DNA of 64,000 bases. It comes from Brachybacterium vulturis. Lineage in GTDB: Bacteria > Actinomycetota > Actinomycetes > Actinomycetales > Dermabacteraceae. Shown here piece after piece: positions 8,511 through 18,172 of this stretch. Each line of letters begins with the position of its first letter. Position 1 is the stretch's first letter. A program made the position numbers and the translations under genes. Location: NCBI RefSeq assembly GCF_002407185.1, contig NZ_CP023563.1:3472001-3536000 (forward strand). The letters run 5' to 3'. The notes below the pieces were generated by a model. The model was given only the letters and a program-made list of their open reading frames with translations. It was not told the DNA's origin and ran no database searches.

Positions 8511-9728
8511 ATGGCGACGCGGCGAGGAATTCCCCCCAGAGGAACCCCCTTCGAGGTCGTCCGCACCCTCCTGGAGGAGGGTGGGATGCATCGCGCCGAG
8601 CTCGCCCGTCACCTGCAGACGTCCCGGCCGACCATCACCAACACCGTCACCACCCTGCTCGATCAGGGCATGCTCGAGCCCGAGAGCCTCACCGGCGAGA
8701 CCGCGGCCGGGGAGGGCAAGGCTCCGCTCAAGGAGAAGCTGGTCCTGGCCCGCCGTGCCGGGATCATCGGTGCCGCGATCCACCAGGACGACTCCACGAT
8801 CGTCGGTCTCGGCGAGGTGGACGGCCGTGTGATCTCCACCCGTTCCCTCCCCTGCTCCTCCGACGCCACCGGGCCCGAGCGGATCAGCAGCGCGCTGACC
8901 GCCCTGCGGGAGCTCCTCGCTGAGCTCCCGGCGCCCCATCCGCAGCTCCATGGCGTGCACGTGGCGCCGAACACGCTGGTGAACCGCTATACCGGTGAGG
9001 TGCTCGGCGGCGCGACGTCCACCCGATGGAGCAAGGTCAACATCCGTGACGAGTACGAGGAGGGGCTCGGCACTGCGGTCGTGCTCGAGAACCTCGCCCG
9101 CCACGCCGCCTACGCCCAGTACGGAGCCCTGGAGGGTCCCCCGCCCCGGAACCTCCTGCACGTGAGCCTGTCCTTCGGCGTCGCGCTCGGCCAGGTCTTC
9201 GACGGGCGGATCATCTCCGGTGCGCACGGCGGCGCCGGGGAGCTGGGGCATGTGAGCATCGACAGCAACGGCCCCATCTGCCGGTGCTCCCACCGCGGAT
9301 GCCTGTTCAACTACGCCGGCGCCGAGAACGTGCTGGAGGAGAGCCGGATCGTCACCGGCACCGCACTGAGCCTGGACGAGGCGATCGATCTCGCCCTGGC
9401 CGGGGACGACCGCCTGGTCTCGATCTTCTCACGGGCCGGTGCCGCCGTCGGCATGGCCCTGAACTCGGTCTGCAACCTGATGGATCCCGATCTGATCCTC
9501 ATCGGCGGCCGGCTGTCCCGCGCCGGGGACGTGGTCCTCGACCCGCTGCGGGATGCCCTGTTCCGCAATGCACTGCCGCTGTTCGGCCGCGACCTGCGGA
9601 TCGAGCCGGCGGCGACGCTGACCGACCAGGCTCTCGTGCACGCCTCGCTGCGCGCCCTGCGCCTGGATGTCGATCTCGCCGCCGCGGTGCTGGCGGCGCA
9701 CGACCCCGCCACGGTCGCCGCCTCCTGA
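8511..9728 (+). CDS. ROK-family transcriptional regulator
   Basis: A 405-residue protein with an N-terminal winged helix (residues about 12-60, MHRAELARHLQTSRPTITN) joined to a ROK sugar-kinase-like domain. The zinc site expected in ROK proteins is present: GELGH, then CRCSHRGC. The remnant nucleotide/sugar region is at VVLENLARHAAYAQYG, where the usual catalytic Asp-containing END(A) motif reads ENLA, so it is a sensor rather than a kinase. By family it represses a sugar-uptake or catabolic gene and is released by a sugar ligand. No sugar genes adjoin it, so the target is unknown. The gene appears leaderless. Confidence 0.9.
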   Translation: MATRRGIPPRGTPFEVVRTLLEEGGMHRAELARHLQTSRPTITNTVTTLLDQGMLEPESLTGETAAGEGKAPLKEKLVLARRAGIIGAAIHQDDSTIVGLGEVDGRVISTRSLPCSSDATGPERISSALTALRELLAELPAPHPQLHGVHVAPNTLVNRYTGEVLGGATSTRWSKVNIRDEYEEGLGTAVVLENLARHAAYAQYGALEGPPPRNLLHVSLSFGVALGQVFDGRIISGAHGGAGELGHVSIDSNGPICRCSHRGCLFNYAGAENVLEESRIVTGTALSLDEAIDLALAGDDRLVSIFSRAGAAVGMALNSVCNLMDPDLILIGGRLSRAGDVVLDPLRDALFRNALPLFGRDLRIEPAATLTDQALVHASLRALRLDVDLAAAVLAAHDPATVAAS

Positions 9729-10032
9729 GCGGCGCGCGCCCGCGCATCCTCCCACCGCCGGCGACGGATCCTCGGCGAAGTACATTCACACCCACATTCA
9801 ACGAAGACAACCGTCGGCACCCACCGATAAGCAATACCAGCGGTCCTGACTCGATTTCACGGCAAGCGCCGCAATTCTCCTCAGGGAACACCGCGAAGGA
9901 ATTCTGACGGCAACCTCGGAGTCGGTCGACCCTTCCGTTCCGGGGCGAAGTCACAGCCACGTCGGGCCCTCCGAACACGCCATATGACGGACAGACCCCG
10001 CCGGCCGCAGCCGGGGAACGGATACTCCGTCC
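9729..10032. other. Intergenic region with locally lower GC and a potential multi-branched RNA fold
   Basis: No gene is seen in these 304 bases. The middle part (about 9780-9910) is noticeably AT-richer than its surroundings. It contains nested complementarities: GGTC..GACTC (9842-9852) with GAGTC..GACC (9919-9931), a CGGC-AAGC-GCCG hairpin (9860-9871) and AATTC/GAATT (9873-9877 with 9899-9903). A -10-like GATACT sits 6 nt before the next start codon, which would leave this fold outside the mRNA unless a second promoter exists upstream. Confidence 0.4.
10021..10026 (+). promoter_or_regulatory. -10 box of leaderless promoter (SAM hydrolase/ECF operon)
   Basis: GATACT lies 6 nt before the ATG at 10033, and no Shine-Dalgarno sequence is present. 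Confidence 0.45.
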
Positions 10033-10872
10033 ATGACCTCTCTCGTGCTGCAGTCGGATTTCGGCCTCGATGACGGTGCCGTCAGCGCCATGTACGGCGT
10101 GGCCGTCGGCGTGGATCCCGCGCTGCGGATCCACGACGTCACCCACAACATCCCTCCGTACGACATCTGGGAGGGCTCCTACCGCCTCGCCCAGGTGCTG
10201 ACCTACTGGCCCGAGGGCACCGTGTTCGTCTCCGTGGTGGATCCCGGGGTGGGCACGGAGCGGCTGTCGATCGTGGCCCGTACCAGCACCGGGCACGTCG
10301 TCGTCACGCCGGACAACGGCACCCTCACTCATCTCGAGGCGATCTTCGGCATCGACGAGATCCGCGAGATCGACGAGACCCGCAATCGCCGTCCGGGCTC
10401 CGAGGAGTCCTACACCTTCCACGGCCGGGACATCTACGCCTTCACCGGCGCGCGCCTCGCCTCCGGCGCCACCAGCTTCGACGAGGTCGGCCCGCTCATC
10501 GACCCTGCCGCGATGGTGAAGCTGCCAGCGAATACTCCCGCCCTGCAGGGCAGCTCGGTCGTCGGCATCATCGACACCCACGACGTGCGCTATGGATCGC
10601 TGTGGACCTCGATCCCTCGCACCCTGTTCCACGAGCTCAGGATCGCCCACGGCGAGCGCGTCGCCGTACGGATCCACCATCAAGGATCGGTGGTGCACGC
10701 CGCTCAGCTCACCTACGCCCACAGCTTCGCCGCCGTCGAGGTGGGCGAGTCCCTGTTGTACGTGAACTCGCTGGACCGCATGGCCATCGCGATCAACCGC
10801 GGTCACTACGCACGCGCATTCTCCCTGGGCAGCGGTGCCTCCTGGCGCGTCACCCTCGACGCCGCACGCTGA
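10033..10872 (+). CDS. SAM hydroxide adenosyltransferase (DUF62 / SAM hydrolase family)
   Basis: A 279-residue enzyme of the fluorinase/chlorinase/DUF62 family. Family hallmarks are LQSDFGLDDG at the start, VVDPGVGTER (D70, R77), TPDNGTLT and TFHGRDIYAF (H130). The Asp-Arg-His triad marks the hydrolase branch, which splits S-adenosylmethionine with water into adenosine and methionine, rather than the halogenases. It begins an operon with a complete ECF importer: 33 nt separate it from the S component. That association, known for this family, suggests adenosine, methionine or a related compound as the shared metabolite, but which one is not readable from sequence. Confidence 0.9.
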   Translation: MTSLVLQSDFGLDDGAVSAMYGVAVGVDPALRIHDVTHNIPPYDIWEGSYRLAQVLTYWPEGTVFVSVVDPGVGTERLSIVARTSTGHVVVTPDNGTLTHLEAIFGIDEIREIDETRNRRPGSEESYTFHGRDIYAFTGARLASGATSFDEVGPLIDPAAMVKLPANTPALQGSSVVGIIDTHDVRYGSLWTSIPRTLFHELRIAHGERVAVRIHHQGSVVHAAQLTYAHSFAAVEVGESLLYVNSLDRMAIAINRGHYARAFSLGSGASWRVTLDAAR

Positions 10873-10905
10873 CCCCCACCTCCCGCTACGACCGAAGGAT
10901 CCGCT

Positions 10906-11460
10906 GTGAATCGCACCCCCTCCCCCGTGACCCAGGTGGTCGCCATCGGCATCGGTGCCGCTCTGTTCTTCGTGCTGGGCCGCTTCGTCGCCATCCCCAC
11001 CCCGATCCCGAACACCTCGATCAGCATCCAGTACGCGATCCTCGCAGTGTTCGCGGTGCTCTACGGCCCCGTGGTGGGGGCTCTGGCCGGCTTCATCGGC
11101 CACCTGCTCATCGACGCCACCGGGTACGGAATCTGGATCAGCTGGGAGCTCGCCTCTGGCGTCTTCGGCCTGATCGTCGGCGTGCTGCTGCTGCGCAACG
11201 CGGTCGCGGAGGGCGAGTTCGGCAGGCCTCTCGCTGTGCGCTTCTCCGTCGCCGTGGTGCTCGCCAATGCCCTGGCCTGGCTGGTGGTCGCGCCGCTGGG
11301 TGACGTGCTGTTCTACTCCGAGCCGGCGAACAAGGTGTGGGTGCAGGGCTCTCTCGCCTTCGTATCCAACTCGATCACCGCCGTCGTGCTCGGCCTGCTG
11401 GTGCTCTCCCTCTACGCCCGCACCCGCACCAGGACCGGTTCGCTGAGCCACGACCGGTGA
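10906..11460 (+). CDS. ECF transporter S component (substrate-binding membrane subunit)
   Basis: A 184-residue protein with about five to six membrane helices. The segment PIPNTSISIQYAILAVFAVL and the next helix, GPVVGALAGFIGHLLIDATG, match the COG4720 (ECF riboflavin-like S component) family. It would bind the substrate with high affinity and toggle in the membrane on the EcfA-EcfA'-EcfT motor encoded directly downstream. The start is set by a GTG 33 nt after the SAM hydrolase stop with GAAGGA upstream. Its stop overlaps the ATPase start (TGATG), so expression is coupled. The substrate is unknown; a riboflavin label for this family is only a default. Confidence 0.85.
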   Translation: MNRTPSPVTQVVAIGIGAALFFVLGRFVAIPTPIPNTSISIQYAILAVFAVLYGPVVGALAGFIGHLLIDATGYGIWISWELASGVFGLIVGVLLLRNAVAEGEFGRPLAVRFSVAVVLANALAWLVVAPLGDVLFYSEPANKVWVQGSLAFVSNSITAVVLGLLVLSLYARTRTRTGSLSHDR

Positions 11461-13241
11461 TGGCTTCCGCCTCTCGCAGCTCGCGGGGCGACCCGCTCAT
11501 CGAGCTGTCCGGATACTCGTTCCAGTACCGGGCGCAGTCCGCGCCGACCCTTCACGACATCGACCTGCTGGTGCGCCGGGGGGAGAAGATCGCGATCGTC
11601 GGTGCCTCCGGCTCCGGGAAGTCGACGCTGATCAGTGCGATCAACGGCCTGATCCCCCACCACCATCGCGGCACCGCGCACGGCACTCTCCGGGTGCTCG
11701 GGAAGGACCCGGCGCAGGTGCAGCTGGTGGAGACCGCGAGCGCAGTGGGCACCGTGCTGCAGGACAGCAACAGCCAGTTCGTGGGACTGACGGTCGCGGA
11801 GGACATCGCCTTCAGCCTCGAGAATCAGCAGGTGCCCCACGGTGAGATGCCCGCCCGGATCACCCGCGCCGCCGAGCTCGCCGGGATCGACGATCACCTC
11901 ACACAGTCCCCGCACGACCTCTCCGGCGGGCAGAAGCAGCGGGTGGCGATCGCCGGAGTGCTGGTCGACGACGTCGAGGTGCTGCTGCTGGACGAGCCGC
12001 TCGCGAACCTCGATCCTGCGACCGGGCGCGCTACGGTCCAGCTCCTGGATGCGCTGCACCGCGACCATGACCGGACGATCCTGATCGTCGAGCATCGCCT
12101 CGAGGAGGTGCTGCATCACGACGTGGACCGGATCGTGCTGATGGACGAGGGTCGCATCGTGGCGGATGCCGCTCCGGACGAGATCATCGCCTCCGGCCTC
12201 CTCGAACAGCACGGGATCCGGCCCCCGTTGCACGTCGCCGCCCTGCGCTACGCCGGCACCCCTGTGCAGGCCCGGCAACGTCCCTCCCGCAGCATGGACA
12301 TCGCCCTGACCCCTCAGCAGATCGAAGCGGTCCGAGCCTGGGTCGGGAGCCCTGCGAGCGAGGGGACGGAGGCGGACGCGGGGCTCCCGGCCCCGTCGCC
12401 TGCGCCTGCACTCGAGCTGAGCTCGGTGCGCAGCGAGCTCCTCGTCGGCCCCGCACGCACCGCCCTCGTCCTGGACGGGATCGACGCGCGGGTCGAGCAG
12501 GGCGAGATGATCGGGGTCCTCGGCTCCAACGGGGCCGGCAAGTCGACCCTCGCCCGGGTGATCTGCGGGTTCGAGAAAGCGACGGGTGGAACGGTGCGGA
12601 TCGGCGGCGTCGACGCCTCCGGGTGGAGCCTCGCCGAGCGCGGTGAGCGGGTCGGTTTCGTGCTCCAGGAGCCGGGGCAGATGCTCTCCCAACCCCGGGT
12701 GATCGATGAGATCACGCTGGGACTGCGCGTTCGCGGCATTGCGGAGGAGGAGCGCGAGCAGCGCCTCGCCTCTGTGCTCGAGGTGTGCGGGCTGCGCCCC
12801 TTCCGCTCCTGGCCGCTCTCCGCCCTCAGCCACGGGCAGAAGAAGCGGGTCAGCATCGCCTCCGTCCTCGCCCTCGAGCCCGAGGTGCTGCTCCTGGACG
12901 AGCCCACCGCCGGGCAGGATTTCGCCCACTACACGGAGTTCATGGAGTTCCTTCGCCAGGTCAACGGCTCCGGCACCACGGTCGTGCTCATCACCCATGA
13001 CATGCACCTCGCCCTCGAGTACACCGATCGGGTGCTGGTCCTCTCCGGTGGGATGCTGCTCGCTGACGCCGACCCGGCCGTCGTGCTCACCGATCCCGAG
13101 CTCACCCGTCGGGCCGATCTGGTGACCACCGGGCTGTACGATCTCGCGCGGCGCTGCGGCATCACGGATCCCCACGCTCTCGTCCACCGCTTCGTCGCAG
13201 CGGACCGGCAGTCTCGCCGGACACCGGAGGAGTCCCGATGA
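11460..13241 (+). CDS. ECF transporter fused ATPase (EcfA-EcfA')
   Basis: A 593-residue protein with two ABC ATPase domains in one chain. Domain 1 (about residues 15-260) has Walker A GASGSGKST, signature LSGGQKQR and Walker B VLLLDEP. Domain 2 (about 320-560) has Walker A GSNGAGKST, a variant signature LSHGQKKR and VLLLDEPTAG. The two halves form the energising dimer of a group II or dedicated ECF importer. The ATG at 11460 overlaps the S-component stop; an upstream extension in this frame lies inside that gene and was rejected. The gene ends with an ATGA overlap onto ecfT. Confidence 0.93.
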   Translation: MASASRSSRGDPLIELSGYSFQYRAQSAPTLHDIDLLVRRGEKIAIVGASGSGKSTLISAINGLIPHHHRGTAHGTLRVLGKDPAQVQLVETASAVGTVLQDSNSQFVGLTVAEDIAFSLENQQVPHGEMPARITRAAELAGIDDHLTQSPHDLSGGQKQRVAIAGVLVDDVEVLLLDEPLANLDPATGRATVQLLDALHRDHDRTILIVEHRLEEVLHHDVDRIVLMDEGRIVADAAPDEIIASGLLEQHGIRPPLHVAALRYAGTPVQARQRPSRSMDIALTPQQIEAVRAWVGSPASEGTEADAGLPAPSPAPALELSSVRSELLVGPARTALVLDGIDARVEQGEMIGVLGSNGAGKSTLARVICGFEKATGGTVRIGGVDASGWSLAERGERVGFVLQEPGQMLSQPRVIDEITLGLRVRGIAEEEREQRLASVLEVCGLRPFRSWPLSALSHGQKKRVSIASVLALEPEVLLLDEPTAGQDFAHYTEFMEFLRQVNGSGTTVVLITHDMHLALEYTDRVLVLSGGMLLADADPAVVLTDPELTRRADLVTTGLYDLARRCGITDPHALVHRFVAADRQSRRTPEESR

Positions 13242-14068
13242 CCACCCCCGTCCTCGGATACATCGATCGGCCCGGCCCGCTGCACGCCCTCTCCGGGGTC
13301 TCGAAGCTGGTGCTCGTGCTCGGCGTGGTGCTGGGTGCGATGATCGGTTTCGACGTGCGCTATCTCGCCGTGGTGTCTCTCGGCTCGCTCGTGCTGTGGG
13401 GACTGTCCCGGGTGCGGCCGCGGGACCTCGCGGTGGTGCTGTGGCTGATCCTCGTCTTCATGATCCTGAACAACATCGGGATCTTTCTGTTCGCTCCCGG
13501 CTACGGCAGCGAACTGTTCGGCACCCGGCACCTGCTGCTGGACGGCCCGTGGCACTGGGACGTCACCGTCGAACAGCTCTTCTACCAGCTCGCCGTGACG
13601 CTGAAGTACTTCGCCGTCCTGCCCGCCGTGCTGCTGTTCGTGGCCACCACCCGCTCCCCGGAGTTCGCCTCGTCGCTGGCGAGGATCGGGGTGCCGTACC
13701 GGATGGCGTACGCCGTCTCGCTCGCGCTGCGCTACATTCCCGACGTACAGCGCGAGTTCCGCACGATCTCCCAGGCACAGCAGGCGCGCGGGCTCGACAC
13801 CACGCGACGCACCGCGCTCCGCACCCGGGCCCGGAACCTCACCTCGGTGCTGATGCCCCTGCTGCTGGGAACCTTCGACCGCATCGAGGCGGTCTCCGCC
13901 GCGATGGAGCTGCGTGGTTTCGGGCGCGGGAAGGGCCGCACCTGGCTGGTGCGCTCGTCGCTCCGCGGCGCGGACCTTCTGCTGATGGTGATCGCAGCGA
14001 CGCTGGTGATGGTGCCGATCGTGCTGCTGATGCTCAACGGCGGGCGATTCTGGAATCCCTTCGCCTGA
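13238..14068 (+). CDS. ecfT: ECF transporter transmembrane coupling subunit EcfT
   Basis: A 276-residue membrane protein with about five to six helices, matching the EcfT/CbiQ family. The cytoplasmic coupling helices carry the Ala-Arg-Gly signatures expected of T components: QAQQARGLD and the second motif MELRGFGRGKGR. It links the ATPases to the S component. It is the last gene of the SAM hydrolase - S - AA' - T operon, ATGA-coupled to the ATPase gene, and is followed by a strong terminator shared with groEL from the opposite side. Confidence 0.93.
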   Translation: MTTPVLGYIDRPGPLHALSGVSKLVLVLGVVLGAMIGFDVRYLAVVSLGSLVLWGLSRVRPRDLAVVLWLILVFMILNNIGIFLFAPGYGSELFGTRHLLLDGPWHWDVTVEQLFYQLAVTLKYFAVLPAVLLFVATTRSPEFASSLARIGVPYRMAYAVSLALRYIPDVQREFRTISQAQQARGLDTTRRTALRTRARNLTSVLMPLLLGTFDRIEAVSAAMELRGFGRGKGRTWLVRSSLRGADLLLMVIAATLVMVPIVLLMLNGGRFWNPFA

Positions 14069-14148
14069 GCCCGTCGCGGCGCTGATCGAGCCGCGCGTCC
14101 GCCTCCGCGATGCCCGCCTGCCCGGCTGGGGCCCGGTCCGGATATGCG

Positions 14149-14183
14149 CGGGCCCCGACCCTCCGGAAGAGGATCGGGGCCCG
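14149..14183. terminator. Bidirectional terminator between ecfT and groEL
   Basis: A perfect 10-bp stem, CGGGCCCCGA (14149-14158) with TCGGGGCCCG (14174-14183), is extended inward by CCTC/GAGG. It lies between two convergent genes. Confidence 0.75.
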
Positions 14184-14228
14184 TCGAGCGCTCGGGTGCG
14201 AGCGGCAGGATTCAGCCGTGAGGCTGGA

Positions 14229-16019
<1,791 letters not shown>

Positions 16020-16056
16020 TCATGCCATCGGGAGCGTGAGCGCGGCGCGCAGGGCG

Positions 16057-16083
16057 CTGTCACTCTCGTTGCCCGAGTGCCAG
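16057..16083. promoter_or_regulatory. Second, degenerate CIRCE-like operator
   Basis: CTGTCACTC-N9-GAGTGCCAG matches the CIRCE consensus (TTAGCACTC-N9-GAGTGCTAA) at 6 of 9 and 7 of 9 positions with exactly the right spacer. Its centre is 34 bp from the stronger site. Confidence 0.5.
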
Positions 16084-16090
16084 CTCATCA

Positions 16091-16117
16091 TAAGCACTCG
16101 GAGGCCGAGAGTGCTAA
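16091..16117. promoter_or_regulatory. CIRCE operator (HrcA-binding) upstream of groEL
   Basis: TAAGCACTC-N9-GAGTGCTAA matches the CIRCE consensus with one mismatch in 18 bases. HrcA binding here would repress groEL until heat stress. The distance to the groEL start is about 220 nt, leaving room for a long 5' leader. Confidence 0.92.
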
Positions 16118-16149
16118 CTCTGCGCTCCGGGCGGACAGCCGCGAGGCGC

Positions 16150-16746
16150 TCAGCCCTCGTCGCCGCCCTCGTCGCCCTCACCGGGCATCTCGACCGCCAG
16201 GTACGTCACCGGGGCGCTGTACTCGTCGCTCTGGCGGGCCTCACCGGCACCGACCTCCGCGGCGAGGGCCTGTGCGGTCTCCGCATCCTCCTCGTCGCGG
16301 TAGAAGACCACCGGCTCCTCCTGGAAGTTGTCCGCCGTGGCGACGCTCACATCTTCCCAGCCGTCGTCCTCGAGGGTGTCCCGCCAGGTGCCGGCCAGAC
16401 CGCCCTGCCCGCCGGCATTGACCACGAGCAGCGGGGTGGACTTGTCGGCCTCCGGGGCCGGCTCCTCCGTGGGCTCGCCCTCAGCCTCCTCGGAGGAGGT
16501 CTCGGCCGCCTCGCTCTCGGAGGCGGCAGCGGTGGGGTCATCGGCGCGATCGTCGCCGTTGCCCCCCATGCTCCCGATGAAGAAGAGCAGCACCACCAGC
16601 AGCACCACCGCGGCGCCGATGATGATGATGTACAGCAGGTTCTCCCGCCAGAAGGGCAGCTCGGCGCGGTGGGCGCCGTGGAAGGACACGGCGTCCGCCT
16701 CATCGTCGAATCGGTCCGGGGGGTACGGATACTGGGAATCAGCCAC
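16150..16746 (-). CDS. LytR C-terminal-domain membrane protein
   Basis: A 198-residue protein with a short cytoplasmic N-terminus (SQYPYPPDRFDD), one transmembrane helix near residues 35-58, an acidic Glu/Ala/Ser/Pro linker and a C-terminal domain of about 80 residues. That domain fits the LytR_C fold (VVNAGGQGGLAGTWRDTL...DDGWEDVSVATADNF) found alone or attached to LCP-family cell-wall ligases. It should face the cell exterior; a cell-wall role is inferred from family only. I chose the GTG at 16746 because a TTTAAT box lies 6 nt upstream, the leaderless pattern seen elsewhere here; another in-frame GTG exists at 16788. Confidence 0.8.
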   Translation of the reverse strand: MADSQYPYPPDRFDDEADAVSFHGAHRAELPFWRENLLYIIIIGAAVVLLVVLLFFIGSMGGNGDDRADDPTAAASESEAAETSSEEAEGEPTEEPAPEADKSTPLLVVNAGGQGGLAGTWRDTLEDDGWEDVSVATADNFQEEPVVFYRDEEDAETAQALAAEVGAGEARQSDEYSAPVTYLAVEMPGEGDEGGDEG

Positions 16747-16752
16747 GGGCCC

Positions 16753-16758
16753 ATTAAA
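16753..16758 (-). promoter_or_regulatory. -10 box of leaderless promoter (LytR_C protein)
   Basis: On the minus strand TTTAAT is followed by GGGCCC and then the GTG start codon at 16746. Confidence 0.5.
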
Positions 16759-16807
16759 CCTGCTCGGCAGGATCTGGGTGGAGAGCACACGCCCAGGAAC
16801 CGGGTGC

Positions 16808-17149
16808 TCAGGCCACGCGGTGCTCCCCGCCGGCCGTCGAGCCGCCGGATCCGGAGGTGCGGCGACCGCGCAGCCGGTGCACCAGGGACGGGGCGGCGCG
16901 CAGCGCGGCCGGCTCGTCGAGCAGGGCGTTCAGCCGCACGTAGTAGGCGACCTTGGAGATGCCGACCTCCTCGCGGATGGCGCGTTCCTTGGCACCGACG
17001 TAGCGGAAGGTGCGGCCCTCCAGGGCGAGGATCAGGCGGTCGCGCTCGCTGAGGTCGCCCGGCGCGGCGACGCCCGGGCGCTCGGTCGCTCCTGCGGGCG
17101 CCTCCTCGCGCGGGGCGCGGGCAGCGGAGGAGTCAGGACCGAGGGGCAT
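16808..17149 (-). CDS. DUF3263 family small DNA-binding-like protein
   Basis: A 113-residue protein whose second half matches DUF3263: [18 protein letters not shown], then [20 protein letters not shown] and [18 protein letters not shown]. The pattern is a helix-turn-helix in which a short GAKE segment precedes a resolvase-like recognition helix. The family is confined to Actinobacteria and usually lies beside a LytR_C gene, as here. Its target is not known. The ATG at 17149 was chosen because everything upstream in frame is low-complexity Arg/Pro/Gly. Confidence 0.82.
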   Translation of the reverse strand: MPLGPDSSAARAPREEAPAGATERPGVAAPGDLSERDRLILALEGRTFRYVGAKERAIREEVGISKVAYYVRLNALLDEPAALRAAPSLVHRLRGRRTSGSGGSTAGGEHRVA

Positions 17150-17291
17150 GCCTCGAGGGTACGGGGGCCCGGAGCCGCCCCGTCCGCGGCGCGCCGCCCC
17201 TCGGGCGCCGCGGGGAGCCGGGTCACGCACGGGAGCGGGGAGCGGGGAGCTCGGCGCGGAGGGACGTCGGCGCGGGTGGAAGACTGAGGCC

Positions 17292-17969
17292 ATGCCGCAC
17301 CTGCCGACCGAGACTCTCGCCGCCGACTGGGCCCGGGCCCTGGCCCCCGTCGGGGACCGCCTCGCCGGGGTCGAGGAGTTCCTCCGCGCGGAGGCTGCGG
17401 CGGGGCGGGGCTGCCTGCCCGCTCGTGAGCAGGTGCTGCGTGCATTCTCCCGCCCGCTCTCCGAGGTGCGGGTGCTGATCGTCGGCCAGGACCCCTATCC
17501 CACCCCCGGCCACCCGATCGGGCTCTCCTTCGCGGTGGAGCGCGACGTGCGCCCGCTCCCCCGCTCGCTCGGCAACATCTTCACCGAGCTCGAGAGCGAC
17601 CTCGGCATCCCCCGCGCCGCGCACGGGGACCTCAGCGCCTGGCAGGACCAGGGCGTGCTGCTGCTGAACCGGGTGCTCACGGTCGCCCCCGGGGAGCCGG
17701 GCTCGCACCGTCGGCGCGGCTGGGAGGAGATCACCGACCACGCCCTGCGGGCGCTGGCCTCGCGCGGCGGCCCCCTGGTGGCGATCCTGTGGGGCCGCGA
17801 CGCGCAGTCGCTGATCCCGCTGCTGGGCGAGGTCCCGTACCTCGCGAGCTCCCACCCCAGCCCGCTGTCCGCCTCCCGCGGGTTCTTCGGCTCCCGGCCG
17901 TTCTCGGGCGCGAACGCGCTGCTCGAGCAGCAGGGCGGGGCCCCGATCGACTGGCGACTGCCCGACTGA
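17292..17969 (+). CDS. ung: Uracil-DNA glycosylase (family 1)
   Basis: A 225-residue enzyme of normal length. Motif A is GQDPYP (catalytic Asp67) and motif B is [13 protein letters not shown] (His188), with the uracil-contacting region [10 protein letters not shown] between them. It excises uracil from DNA as the first step of base-excision repair. The ATG at 17292 follows AAGACT by 6 nt with no Shine-Dalgarno sequence, so the transcript may be leaderless; upstream in-frame sequence is low-complexity and overlaps the divergent DUF3263 gene. Confidence 0.96.
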   Translation: MPHLPTETLAADWARALAPVGDRLAGVEEFLRAEAAAGRGCLPAREQVLRAFSRPLSEVRVLIVGQDPYPTPGHPIGLSFAVERDVRPLPRSLGNIFTELESDLGIPRAAHGDLSAWQDQGVLLLNRVLTVAPGEPGSHRRRGWEEITDHALRALASRGGPLVAILWGRDAQSLIPLLGEVPYLASSHPSPLSASRGFFGSRPFSGANALLEQQGGAPIDWRLPD

Positions 17970-18172
17970 TCCCGGGCCTGCCCGGGGCGGGCCATGCGGC
18001 GTGACCGGAGCACGGTCTCCGTGAGATGCCTCCGCTGCCACCGCCCAGCGAACCGCTCGCGGGCCCGATGTGTCATTCTCGGGGGTCTGCAGTCGCCCCG
18101 GGCCCGAGACCCCGGCTCGACGCGCCGACGGGAGGGAACCCCGCCGGCGGCACATGACGAAGGGAGACCCCG

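Noticed and set aside
9842-9931. Identification of the fold as a SAM-IV or SAM-I riboswitch
   Set aside because: Apart from a GGCAACC there is no match to the conserved GAGTG and GGTGGGGTGC-type elements that I know, and a leaderless promoter lies downstream.
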